DNA of 64,000 bases from Candidatus Lokiarchaeota archaeon (GTDB taxonomy: Archaea; Asgardarchaeota; Thorarchaeia; Thorarchaeales; Thorarchaeaceae): positions 1 to 64,000 of the forward strand of contig WJIL01000084.1 of the NCBI GenBank assembly GCA_014730275.1, read 5' to 3'. A program made the translations under genes and the position numbers. The stretch's first letter is position 1; each line of letters opens with the position of its first letter. Below, in pieces: positions 44,402-53,023 of this stretch. Under the pieces are notes generated by a model. That model had not been told where the DNA came from, ran no database searches, and was given only the letters and a program-made list of their open reading frames with translations.

Positions 44402-46245
44402 CTACGCAAATTGAACCCCAACAACGACAATTCGACGATGCGACCGACTATATGTTCTCTGGACTCCGAAAACACCCTGGAGTAATTGCTGGCGCAACAA
44501 TTCTGACGGTAATTTCTTCGGTTTTAGTCACCTTACCGATGACGATTGTCGGTCAAGCGATTGATGAGCTTACAGTAAATGGTTTCACAGCTACATTTGT
44601 GAACTACTGCTGGATTATCGTTGGTTTGGGTCTAGCCTACATGGTACTCTACTTTGTTGTCGGCTACTCATGGGCTAGAGTTACATTGGCGTGGGAACGA
44701 GATGCAAGACAAGATTTCTTTGATATGCTTCAGGAGAACAGCATGACGTTTCATGATGAAATCGATAGCAAAAGACTTCTTTCTGTTGCGATGCAGGACA
44801 TCAACTGGGTCCGCATGTCGCTTAATCCCGCCCTTAGAAACATCGTGTTTGGGATTTCTTCATTCTTGGTCACCACCTTCTTGGTGTTCCGCGTTGATCG
44901 AAGCTTCACACTCTTCTCCCTGTTTGGATTCCCCGCACATGGTCTTACGCTTATTATGATTGTGGGTTTTCCACTTTACTTGGCATTTGCCTACCGGTAC
45001 GCTAATAATGTTGAGCCGGTGCGCCGCAAGCGCGCAGAGAAGATGGAAGACCTTACGTCTTCGTCACAGGAGGTATTCAGGGGCATAGAAGTAGTTCGTT
45101 CATTCGGGAAGGAGGACTGGGAAGCAGAGAAATTCGAGGAAGAAACAACTGAATACGAGCACTTGGTAGCTCGCGAAGGTCGTCTTGCAGCGTTCTACAT
45201 TCCGTCTCTTATCCTAACCGGCATGACCACTCTTGCATTCATCTATGGTGGATTTGCGGTACTTTCCGGTATCCTTTCGATTGGCAATCTTACTCAAGTT
45301 ATCGGACTACTTGTCAGCTTACAAGGATTCAACTTCATGTTACCTCGAATGTTACTTGCTCTTCGAGGGGGTTATGTCAACGCAGGTCGGATTGTAAATT
45401 TGATTAATTGGGAAGATCCTATGATTGAGTCCGAGGAGTCTTCTGAGGATATCGACTGGAATGGGGATATCGTTTTCGATGATGTCTCATTTTCCTATAA
45501 TGCTAACAACTCCAACGGGAGTGCGATGGCGCTGAAGAAGTTGAGTATCCAAATTCCCCGAGAGTCGAGAGTGGCAATCATTGGCGGACCGGGCGGTGGA
45601 AAGAGCACGATCCTCAAACTCATTCTTCGGCTCTACGATCCAACTCAAGGAACTGTGCGGATCGGCGGAGTTGACTTGAGCAATATTCGGACTGCTGATG
45701 TTAGAGACCACGTAGGACTAGTTGAACAAGATATCTTCCTCTTCAGAATGACCGTGAAAGAGAATATTGCTTTTGGACGACCAGAAGCTACCGACGAGGA
45801 AATCATTCAAGCAGCCAAACGAGCTCAGGCACACGAATTCATTGAGAAACTACCAAAAGGTTATGATTCAATGGTTGGAGAAAAAGGGATGACGCTCAGT
45901 GGAGGGCAGCGCCAAAGACTTGCTATTGCAAGGGCCATCATTCAAGACCCACAGATTTTGCTTCTAGATGATTCTGCTAGTGCTATCGATGCACAGACGG
46001 AATTCCAACTCCGACAGGCTCTGGATGAGGTTATGAAAGGGCGCACCAGTATTACTGTGACTCAGCGTCTACGGACTCTTCTGGAATCTGATATGGTTAT
46101 TATTGTAGACAAAGGTGAGCTAGTAGCAGCCGGCTGCCACGATGAATTGCTGAGAACATCCGAGCATTACCGAAAGATATTCGAACGACTTCCAGGTGCT
46201 GAGCAATTTCTGACTGCGGCAGCTAAGCAAGGAGGTGTTGCCTGA
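44398..46245 (+). CDS. ABC exporter half-transporter with degenerate nucleotide site
   Basis: 615 residues: six membrane helices (type IV exporter fold) then the ATPase domain. The P-loop is IGGPGGGKSTI and the signature MTLSGGQRQRLAIARA. The Walker B segment reads LLLDDSASAIDAQ, so the catalytic Glu is Asp. The H-loop His is also absent (SITVTQRLRT in place of IAHRLST). In a dimer with the next gene product, this gives one consensus and one degenerate site, as in TM287/288-type heterodimers. Overlaps padR by 4 nt and the next gene by 1 nt. Confidence 0.92.
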   Translation: MTTQIEPQQRQFDDATDYMFSGLRKHPGVIAGATILTVISSVLVTLPMTIVGQAIDELTVNGFTATFVNYCWIIVGLGLAYMVLYFVVGYSWARVTLAWERDARQDFFDMLQENSMTFHDEIDSKRLLSVAMQDINWVRMSLNPALRNIVFGISSFLVTTFLVFRVDRSFTLFSLFGFPAHGLTLIMIVGFPLYLAFAYRYANNVEPVRRKRAEKMEDLTSSSQEVFRGIEVVRSFGKEDWEAEKFEEETTEYEHLVAREGRLAAFYIPSLILTGMTTLAFIYGGFAVLSGILSIGNLTQVIGLLVSLQGFNFMLPRMLLALRGGYVNAGRIVNLINWEDPMIESEESSEDIDWNGDIVFDDVSFSYNANNSNGSAMALKKLSIQIPRESRVAIIGGPGGGKSTILKLILRLYDPTQGTVRIGGVDLSNIRTADVRDHVGLVEQDIFLFRMTVKENIAFGRPEATDEEIIQAAKRAQAHEFIEKLPKGYDSMVGEKGMTLSGGQRQRLAIARAIIQDPQILLLDDSASAIDAQTEFQLRQALDEVMKGRTSITVTQRLRTLLESDMVIIVDKGELVAAGCHDELLRTSEHYRKIFERLPGAEQFLTAAAKQGGVA

Positions 46246-48161
46246 TGGGTATGAGACGGCGGGGACACAGCTTGGAAAAACAAGAGCGGAGTCGTCCTGC
46301 TCGTTTGCTTCTTAGACGCCTATTTGGCTACCTTGGAAACTTCAAGCGTGAACTAGCTTTAGGGGCAACATTCTCACTCCTCGGAACTATTGTGGGTGTT
46401 TTCGACATCCCAGTACTGTCTCAGGGGTTGGATGCTGTTTTCTCTGCAGCAGGTGGCTGGGAACCACTAATCATACTGATTGGTTTGTATGTAGTTCTCA
46501 AAGTAATTGCATGGGTACTCAACGGCGGGAAGCTTTGGTTTCTTGCGGGTGCTCAAGCTGGCTTGACACAGAATGTACAATCCGATGTCTATGACCGTTT
46601 AGTTAATGCTGATTTGTCTTATCACACCTCTCAGCAAAGCGGTGACGTTACTTCGCGTGTAACTTCGGATGTTGATCAGTTGTCCACAGGTGTGCAGGTT
46701 ATCATCGATTTTGCGAGTAACATTCTCATGATGATTGCATCCTTCTTGATTGTATGGTCAATTTCTCAGACCTTGGCGCTTACAACTCTTGTAGTTGTTC
46801 CTGGCGTTCTGTTTATTGCTGCCCTTTTTGGAACCGTGGGCAAGCGAATCATGCTTGATGCACGCAGAGCATATGGTCGAGTATCGGGCCAGATTGCTGA
46901 GAATCTAGCGGGAGTACATGTTGCAAAGGCCTTCAACAGAGAGGATGAGCTATCAGAGAAAATGTCAGAGTTGAATCAAGAAGCCTACAACTACGGTTTC
47001 AAATTTATGATGCTTATGAGTGCCATGCAACCCCTTATGCGTTCCATTGGACAATTCGCCATAGCAGCCGTTCTTTTTGTCGGTGGCAGTTTCGCTACAG
47101 GAACAGCTTCTGCTCTTACTGTTGGCGAGTTATTTGTTGGAATCACCATGACAAACCGTTTCATGTGGCCACTGCTTGCCTTGGCAATGTACGCAACACA
47201 AGTTCAATCGTCTTTGGCTGCTATGGATCGAATTTCGGACGTGACGGAAAGGGAACCTTCTATCACTGATTCACCTGAATCCGAGCCACTATACGAGCAG
47301 AATGACGGAATAGAATTCCGAAATGTGGATTTCTCTTATGTTGATGACGAACTTGTACTGAAGGATGTAAGCTTTCAGGTTAAACCAGGTGAGACTGTAG
47401 CGGTTGTAGGACATACGGGTGCAGGTAAGACTACCGTTGCTGCGTTGATTAACCGCTTCTACGATCCTGATTCTGGCAAGATTCTCATTGGCGACCAGGA
47501 TCTCCAAGACATAAGCCTAGATTCCCTCCATGATGAGATATCGCTCATTCCTCAGGAGCCTTACCTCTTTGATGGCTCAGTAATAGAGAACATAAGATAT
47601 GGAAAGCCTTCAGCAACTGAAGAAGAAATTTTCGAGTTGTGCAAGCTTATTGGAGCGGACGAATTCATTGTTTCACTACCGGATGGCTACCATACAGAAA
47701 TGATTCAGGGTGGCAAGAACGTTAGTTCGGGTCAGAAGCAGATGATAACTATTGCAAGAACCATGCTGGCTGATCCAAAGATTCTCATTCTTGACGAAGC
47801 CACTAGCCGTTTGGACGCGTATAGCGAGTCTCTAGTGCAGGATGCACAGGCTAAGCTGTTCTCTGGCAGAACCACGGTGGTTATCGCACATCGTCTAACA
47901 ACTATTGCGAATGCTTCCAGGATTCTTGTCTTCGAAGATGGTGAAATCGTCGAGCGGGGGACGCACGAGGAGTTACTCGAACTTGGAGGTGTCTTCAAGA
48001 GATTGTATGATACATATTATGCTCATCAGGGCATCGAAGAATTATCGGAGAGTATCGCAAGCACAGCTGCTGAAGAGGTCTCGAGTTGCTCAGAGAAGGT
48101 AAGAGCTGCGGTTGCAGAATCAGGGGGAGCTAATCCTGGCGCCGGTAGAGATGGGAAGTAG
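46245..48161 (+). CDS. ABC exporter half-transporter, partner subunit
   Basis: 638 residues with the same exporter layout: six membrane helices, then P-loop VGHTGAGKTTV, Walker B LILDEATSRLD with the catalytic Glu and an intact H-loop (VVIAHRLTTI). Its signature motif reads NVSSGQKQ instead of LSGGQ, and in the heterodimer this signature faces the degenerate site of the first subunit. The two changes are on the same composite site, which supports a genuine asymmetric pair. A Ser/Glu/Ala-rich tail of ~40 residues follows. Substrate unknown; drug or lipid efflux is likely from the PadR link. Confidence 0.92.
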   Translation: MGMRRRGHSLEKQERSRPARLLLRRLFGYLGNFKRELALGATFSLLGTIVGVFDIPVLSQGLDAVFSAAGGWEPLIILIGLYVVLKVIAWVLNGGKLWFLAGAQAGLTQNVQSDVYDRLVNADLSYHTSQQSGDVTSRVTSDVDQLSTGVQVIIDFASNILMMIASFLIVWSISQTLALTTLVVVPGVLFIAALFGTVGKRIMLDARRAYGRVSGQIAENLAGVHVAKAFNREDELSEKMSELNQEAYNYGFKFMMLMSAMQPLMRSIGQFAIAAVLFVGGSFATGTASALTVGELFVGITMTNRFMWPLLALAMYATQVQSSLAAMDRISDVTEREPSITDSPESEPLYEQNDGIEFRNVDFSYVDDELVLKDVSFQVKPGETVAVVGHTGAGKTTVAALINRFYDPDSGKILIGDQDLQDISLDSLHDEISLIPQEPYLFDGSVIENIRYGKPSATEEEIFELCKLIGADEFIVSLPDGYHTEMIQGGKNVSSGQKQMITIARTMLADPKILILDEATSRLDAYSESLVQDAQAKLFSGRTTVVIAHRLTTIANASRILVFEDGEIVERGTHEELLELGGVFKRLYDTYYAHQGIEELSESIASTAAEEVSSCSEKVRAAVAESGGANPGAGRDGK

Positions 48162-48166
48162 AAACC

Positions 48167-48964
48167 CTAGAGATTGTCTATCATTGCAAAAGCTAGCAGA
48201 AGTGCGGATCCAAGGAGAGAATATCCCAGTATTCCTGTAACTGGATTTACCAGCAAGACCGTGAGTGTACTAGAACCCGACTGCATTCCGAAATGGACGG
48301 CAGCGAAACATGTACCTACGAATATGAGAAGCAAGGGCCTAATGAATTGTCCTCTTCGGAAAATCCAGGAAATATATCCGAGTGTAAGAATAAGAAGAGC
48401 GCTCATAGCAAACAGCGGATAAGCTGCGACTATGGATGTAAGACCCGTGTTTACCCCCATCCCAAATAAGAGCAAAATACCCGGTATGGGACATAGAATG
48501 GAACATAATATCAGTATGTACTTGAGAGTAGGGTTTGAAAGGAATCCTAATACTTCGTTCGACTGCCGAAGATAGCTAATTACGCTTCCTACCCAAGGCA
48601 AAATACCGACAGCTGCTACTGTATAGTATACAGCTTTCCCAATTTCGGTGGGTGCGCTATCTTGTACTACCAGAAACACTGCTTCGGATATCCCAAGTAT
48701 GCAGAGGGCAAAAGCGCATGAGGTGTTCATGATGCTGTATCGATCTCCGAAAGCTATGCCTCCTCTCACGAACTCTGTGATACTTATCGCTCCTATGACA
48801 AGCGGTGTTGCAACGAGTAGAATCCTTCCAATGGTTGAAAGAATCTGGATGGAATTCGTCCAGAACAGGAAGATTGATGCACCTGAGGCCGCGATTCCAT
48901 ACAAAAGTGGGACTAAGGCAAAATACATTTGTTCTGATGGTTTGTTGATTTCACCATTTTCCAA
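48167..48964 (-). CDS. Polytopic membrane protein of unknown function
   Basis: 265 residues with about eight hydrophobic helices and short loops, little else. No transporter motif is evident. It converges on the second ABC gene (5 nt between stops) and precedes, on the same strand, nothing obviously linked. I do not recognise the family. Confidence 0.6.
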   Translation of the reverse strand: MENGEINKPSEQMYFALVPLLYGIAASGASIFLFWTNSIQILSTIGRILLVATPLVIGAISITEFVRGGIAFGDRYSIMNTSCAFALCILGISEAVFLVVQDSAPTEIGKAVYYTVAAVGILPWVGSVISYLRQSNEVLGFLSNPTLKYILILCSILCPIPGILLLFGMGVNTGLTSIVAAYPLFAMSALLILTLGYISWIFRRGQFIRPLLLIFVGTCFAAVHFGMQSGSSTLTVLLVNPVTGILGYSLLGSALLLAFAMIDNL

Positions 48965-49001
48965 ACTACCTCCTCTCCTTGTGCTATTTGAATTTCTTTT
49001 G

Positions 49002-50201
49002 CTAGCTTGTTACAACAAGCTGATTCCATGATATGTTATTTACTAATCGCGGAAACCGTTTCTGTGTTTCGGTTTTTGTTTTCTCAACTATTCGGTTTGC
49101 AATTGACTCGCCAGTATAGACACTCGTACGCTTTGCTATGCAATGCAGCAAATTCCCAAAGCCTTCACTGATTGTATCTGCTGATACTTCTCGTTTCACA
49201 ACAGCTGCATTCAGTTGATTTTTGATTTCGACATCAGCTTGGTTTTCAAGATAGACGAGTCGCAACCAAGGATAGGTTTGGATGAGGTGTCTTTGCGATT
49301 TTCTGAAAAGAGCTGCAGCTGCCTTGTGACCGATGAGTTTTGCGCAGCTCAAAAGAACCGTCTCGAGCACATTCTTATAGAGAACAAGAATACTCTGAAC
49401 TTCTGGTACTGGTTCCACTGCGTGCTTTTCGGCAAGCATGGCAATCTCTTCAAGAAAACGTTTCATATCTTTGGTTTTTACTCTCTCAGCTGCTATAGCT
49501 AATGAGGTCTCACCATCTAGTTCACCTAGTGCTTTCATAGTTTCCTCTGATACACCCTCGATTTGGTGGGATTGTTGGTGAAGGAATGTTGTCTGGTAGA
49601 TATCATCAGGCGTCACGGGATGTGTGACTTCTATTGCCTTGTCCCAGTAGGCTTTCGAAGCGAGATCGATGGCTAAGCTCATGGGGACTTCAAGAAAATC
49701 TGCTGCGTCTCGGACTGAGCATCGTTTAGGAATGAGATTGAGGAAAGACCTGACTTCCGCTTTTCCTGTATAAAGCTCCCAGTTGCGTTTAACCTGTAGT
49801 ATGCTATCTTCTTGAATCCTGTCGCGTATGAATTCCTCCAGAACTACTTTCTCGAATCTGCTGTATACGGCTAGGTCCATGTCTACCCAACGCAGGATGT
49901 TGAATTGCTCTTCGAACTTCTGCACTACTCTTCTGAGTTTTTCTCTCAACTGAGCACTTTCCCTGTCGACTGAAAGAGCCCCCAACACCCAATCTCCAAA
50001 CTCGATTACTATTCGATGGTCTGTTCCTTCGAAGGCTCTAGCTCTTGATCTGACATTTCCTGTGGCCTCGTCCAAAAAGGAGGTCATTGCAGAGAGAAAT
50101 GATGAAATGAGGTCAGGATCGAAAATTGGCTCCTTGAAGTCCTTGTGGTACATGCATATGCCTGTTTCTCGTTTTATGATGTATAACGAGTTGACGTTCA
50201 T
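49002..50201 (-). CDS. Soluble protein with N-terminal longin/roadblock-like module
   Basis: 399 residues, no membrane segment. The first ~110 residues (SLYIIKRETGICMYHKDF, DPDLISSFLSAMTSFLDE, then a beta hairpin VIEFGDWVLGALSVD and helix REKLRRVVQKFEEQFN) match the cytoplasmic module of the giant surface protein in strand and helix order and in the PDLISxFxSAxTS motif. This is the pattern of longin or roadblock-type proteins expanded in Asgard archaea, often partners of small GTPases. The remaining ~280 residues are helical with no known motif. A small palindrome lies upstream. The fold call is by pattern only. Confidence 0.65.
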   Translation of the reverse strand: MNVNSLYIIKRETGICMYHKDFKEPIFDPDLISSFLSAMTSFLDEATGNVRSRARAFEGTDHRIVIEFGDWVLGALSVDRESAQLREKLRRVVQKFEEQFNILRWVDMDLAVYSRFEKVVLEEFIRDRIQEDSILQVKRNWELYTGKAEVRSFLNLIPKRCSVRDAADFLEVPMSLAIDLASKAYWDKAIEVTHPVTPDDIYQTTFLHQQSHQIEGVSEETMKALGELDGETSLAIAAERVKTKDMKRFLEEIAMLAEKHAVEPVPEVQSILVLYKNVLETVLLSCAKLIGHKAAAALFRKSQRHLIQTYPWLRLVYLENQADVEIKNQLNAAVVKREVSADTISEGFGNLLHCIAKRTSVYTGESIANRIVEKTKTETQKRFPRLVNNISWNQLVVTS

Positions 50202-50340
50202 GTTCCAACTCCCTTATCTGTAGTGTTCAGCATTCTCTGGATTCTGGAGAGCGAAGGGTCAAGAAACCAAACCAATTCTTTAGTGCGTTTATGTGGCGGT
50301 GGTTGAATCTAACTCTCTTTCCTCATAGGATTCTCGTTTT

Positions 50341-50358
50341 TATCGTTTTTAAACGATA
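50341..50358. promoter_or_regulatory. 18-nt palindrome between the longin-like and ZPR1 genes
   Basis: TATCGTTT TT AAACGATA is a perfect 8-bp inverted repeat with a 2-nt centre, in the 224-bp divergent gap. It could be an operator serving either gene; its TTTTTAAA core could also act as a TATA element. Confidence 0.5.
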
Positions 50359-50425
50359 TTTGTTCTTATTCTGAGCGTGTGTTCATTCAAATAGTGCTAT
50401 AAGTGGAAATCTAGGCTTTGGGCTT

Positions 50426-51052
50426 ATGTCCTCTGATGAAATTGTAACTGAGTGTCCTGCGTGCAAGAAAGAAAGCATGACAGTTAAGTCAATGGTGTAT
50501 CCTATCCCATATTTTAACGAATTGATCATTTTTGTGATGAAATGCTCTGAATGTAAATTCACCCAAAAGGACATTTTCTCTGTGGAACAACGCCCTCCGG
50601 TGCGCTGGGAACTGTTGGTTGACGATGTTGATTTGCTGAAAACACGTGTCATTCGGTCCGGTTCGGGAACCATGAGATTGCCTGATTTTGGTATAGATGT
50701 TGAACCAGGACCAGCCGCAGAAGCCTTCATCTCAAACGTAGAGGGGGTAGTTCAGAGGATGCATGACGTTACAGGTATCGCAATGCGAAGTGCTGATACC
50801 GAAGAGCAACAAGAGCGCGGGAAAGAAATTATGGAAAAATTGAAAGAAGCTATGGAAGGAAATCTCGCCTTCACGTTGGTTATTGAGGACCCAGCAGGTG
50901 TAAGCGCCATTCTTCCTGATGACATGAGCAAAGTCAATCGCACTGAGCTTTCTGAGGAAGAAGCTTCTGAGCTTCGGGGTGCGCCCTTCTGGCTGGACAA
51001 CATCAGGGACGAATACGCAAAGGTTGTTGAAACGCACGGTTCAGCGACATGA
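50426..51052 (+). CDS. ZPR1-type zinc-finger protein
   Basis: 208 residues with one ZPR1 module: a zinc finger (CPACKKESMTVKSMVYPIPYF then MKCSECKFTQKDIF, a Cx2C–Cx2C finger with the conserved YxIPYF) followed by the alpha/beta domain (TRVIRSGSGTMRLPDFGIDV, EPGPAAEAFISNVEGVV). Eukaryotic ZPR1 has two such modules and acts as a chaperone for elongation factor 1A; archaeal proteins have one and probably act likewise. The last 50 nt overlap the end of the next gene on the other strand. Confidence 0.93.
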   Translation: MSSDEIVTECPACKKESMTVKSMVYPIPYFNELIIFVMKCSECKFTQKDIFSVEQRPPVRWELLVDDVDLLKTRVIRSGSGTMRLPDFGIDVEPGPAAEAFISNVEGVVQRMHDVTGIAMRSADTEEQQERGKEIMEKLKEAMEGNLAFTLVIEDPAGVSAILPDDMSKVNRTELSEEEASELRGAPFWLDNIRDEYAKVVETHGSAT

Positions 51053-51662
51053 GCTCATCTTGGACTTCCCAGAGGTCAGACCGGTCTTCTGAAAACCACG
51101 CCGTGATGACTCTCGGAACGGCACGCCCACCGGCCTGCTCGTAGTTCCAGAGATTGCGAAGAATACGTTCCCGGTGCTGAGGTGGATCTAAAGCGCTAAC
51201 AGACCCGTGCATGATGGCACCGATTCGGGCAAAACGGCAATGGACAGGATTGTCGGCTTCCACCAGGAACCGTGTCAGGATGACGGTCTCCTTGTCGAAC
51301 GTGTCGCAGAACTCTGCAACCCTCACAGCAAGCAGCCAGTCAAGAGAAGGGTCGCCCATGACCCCGTTCCTGACGTAGTCCCACTCCAAGCGCTCTAAGT
51401 CCTTTGTTAGCAGCTGTTCGTTGAAGCGGTTAGGAATCGGCACCCAGTGCCTGATGTGATACCGTGTCATCGATTCGGCCAGGTAACAGTGGCTGTAGCG
51501 CCACCGGCCCCCATAGACCGCTGTGAACAGATAACCACGTACGCTAGTAGGAAGTGCCCCAATCTTAGTAATATTCCCGCGGCCATGCACTTTCTTTTTT
51601 GAAATCAAGTGTGATTTTTGTTCCTGAATAGACAGATTTCCCTGCGAATGAATATACTCCAA
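51003..51662 (-). CDS. Protein of unknown function at the edge of the accessory island
   Basis: Up to 219 residues; the start is uncertain, with a TTG at 51662 the longest choice. The chain has many Trp, Arg and His residues (YGGRWRYSHCYLAESMTRYH, DLERLEWDYVRNG) and an alpha/beta pattern, but I find no metal or nuclease signature. Codon use is more GC-rich than in flanking housekeeping genes. Its 3' end overlaps ZPR1 by 50 nt in antisense, unusual for this compact but orderly region, which hints at a recently arrived gene. It could also be a remnant. Confidence 0.5.
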   Translation of the reverse strand: MEYIHSQGNLSIQEQKSHLISKKKVHGRGNITKIGALPTSVRGYLFTAVYGGRWRYSHCYLAESMTRYHIRHWVPIPNRFNEQLLTKDLERLEWDYVRNGVMGDPSLDWLLAVRVAEFCDTFDKETVILTRFLVEADNPVHCRFARIGAIMHGSVSALDPPQHRERILRNLWNYEQAGGRAVPRVITAWFSEDRSDLWEVQDELMSLNRAFQQPLRIRP

Positions 51663-51814
51663 AGCTTATCGTGTTTGGGCTTCGCTTTTGTATCAGGGTT
51701 CAGGAGGGTGTGTTTTTCGTACTCACATGGGCGACAGAAGAGAATCAGTTTAGAATTGCCGAATAGCTATAGGATTGAAATTGAGCGAAACAAGTGTCGC
51801 ACAGCCAACAACAT

Positions 51815-51889
51815 TGGTGGACCGGACGAGAATCGAACTCGTGTCCTTCTGGATGCAAACCAGACGATCTACCGCTGATCTACCGGCCC
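51815..51889 (-). tRNA. tRNA-Ala (anticodon TGC), CCA encoded
   Basis: Read on the minus strand from 51889: acceptor GGGCCGG pairing CCGGTCC with the G3:U70 alanine identity pair, TA, D-arm GATC/GATC, anticodon stem TCTGG/CCAGA around TTTGCAT (anticodon TGC), variable AGGAC, T-arm ACGAG TTCGATT CTCGT, discriminator A and an encoded CCA. No intron. It borders the accessory island and is a possible integration site. Confidence 0.97.
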
Positions 51890-52182
51890 ACTATTGGGTT
51901 GAGCGACGCCTTAAGATACGTCTTCTGTCGTACAGAGTCTTTTCCATCAGCATTGGCTTAAAAGTATTAGTCTAGCGGGTTTGTACCAAGAATAGCATAT
52001 AAAGCATAATCCTGGGCAATTCGACAATTTCGAGCGTAGAAGAAATTTGGAATCTTCAGCTAATCAACCAATAAATTGCTCAGATGGACTTTCAAAGTCT
52101 TTGTGCATCCCGGCCATGAAAACCGAAATGCTGATGACAGACAGTTCCTAGTAGCTAGACCACAGGAGGGTACGTCCTACCT
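51890..52182. other. Gap upstream of tRNA-Ala, no clear gene
   Basis: 293 bp before the small-gene pair. The part nearest the tRNA should hold its promoter (a TATCTTAA-like element reads toward it at 51911–51920). A 94-residue frame from 52076 exists but has no ribosome site or recognisable content. I see no repeat or hairpin of note. Confidence 0.4.
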
Positions 52183-52404
52183 ATGCCGAAAGAACCAACC
52201 AAGGGAACTGTTCAAACGATTACGAAACGATATGGGAACCAAAACCCCACCAGTTCCAGGGAAGAGGGAACCTGGCATCAAATCCACCAGCTTCCCGGCC
52301 TCAATATGGACTCAACAACTTTGGAATTCATTATCATACCAACGCAATCTCAGCTCATGACCCTGTGCGAGTATCTTCTATGGGAGAGAATATATGATGA
52401 GTGA
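52183..52404 (+). CDS. Small 73-residue protein, coupled to the next gene
   Basis: Starts with an ATG; AGGAGGG lies ~17 nt upstream. The sequence has a basic, polar N-terminal half (KEPTKGTVQTITKRYGNQNP) and a hydrophobic C-terminal half (TLEFIIIPTQSQLMTLCEYL). It overlaps the next gene by 11 nt through ATATGATGAGTGA, which supports it as real and translationally coupled. The layout could suit a small DNA-binding or antitoxin-like partner, but nothing proves this. Confidence 0.5.
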   Translation: MPKEPTKGTVQTITKRYGNQNPTSSREEGTWHQIHQLPGLNMDSTTLEFIIIPTQSQLMTLCEYLLWERIYDE

Positions 52405-53023
52405 AGATGCAGGCTCAGATGACCTCAGCGAGTTCATGGCCCCAAGGAAATCTGAGGAGGAAAATCCGTACGTACTCAGAGTCATGACTGGAAAGGCGAT
52501 TATTGTCGATCTTGACTGGTATCCCGAAATGCACGAAGACTATGAAGAACTGGAAGAGCTAGAGGAAGAACAGGCGCTCTGGCAGATGTTCGTCTTCAAG
52601 TGCATGGACGAGATTAAGTTTCTTGATGCTGATGCACAGTACGAGGAGCTGACCTGGAGTGAGAATTTGATTGACTGCTCCTTGCTTCTCGTACCCACTG
52701 CCATCCACAGGATTCAGGGACCAATCGGGCTGTACCCACGATTCTGGGGCTACATATGCAAACAAACCCCGGGAGACCCCTCAGTTACTGCCTTGAAGGC
52801 AACGATATCATTACCTGCAGATCTCTCAGGGATCGTAGAGAAAAGCCCAGATATCACGTTCGGATATACTGCAAATCCTCTGAATGATAAGAAGGTGCTC
52901 ATGCTCTCTACGACGTACTGGGGGCTTAAGGAATTCGAGAAAGCTGGTGAGGAACGGCACGCACATAAGTTCGGGGCGACTGAGGTCCTCATGGGGCACC
53001 GCTCGGAGGAGTGCCCTCATTAA
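52394..53023 (+). CDS. 209-residue protein, possible partner of the giant nuclease
   Basis: Acidic protein of unknown family. The N-terminus is disordered-looking (MMSEDAGSDDLSEFMAPR), followed by an acidic helix (YEELEELEEEQALWQMFVF) and a mixed beta-rich body (SLLLVPTAIHRIQGPIGLY, FWGYICKQTPG). The C-terminus ends in HRSEECPH. No catalytic motif. It overlaps the 73-residue gene by 11 nt, and its stop overlaps the stop of the 1409-residue gene by 4 nt in convergent orientation. The tight packing suggests that the three arrived together. Confidence 0.6.
   Translation: MMSEDAGSDDLSEFMAPRKSEEENPYVLRVMTGKAIIVDLDWYPEMHEDYEELEELEEEQALWQMFVFKCMDEIKFLDADAQYEELTWSENLIDCSLLLVPTAIHRIQGPIGLYPRFWGYICKQTPGDPSVTALKATISLPADLSGIVEKSPDITFGYTANPLNDKKVLMLSTTYWGLKEFEKAGEERHAHKFGATEVLMGHRSEECPH

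Noticed and set aside
52076-52360. A 94-residue frame overlapping the 73-residue gene
   Set aside because: No ribosome site, composition unlike a protein, and the other frame has better start and coupling signals.
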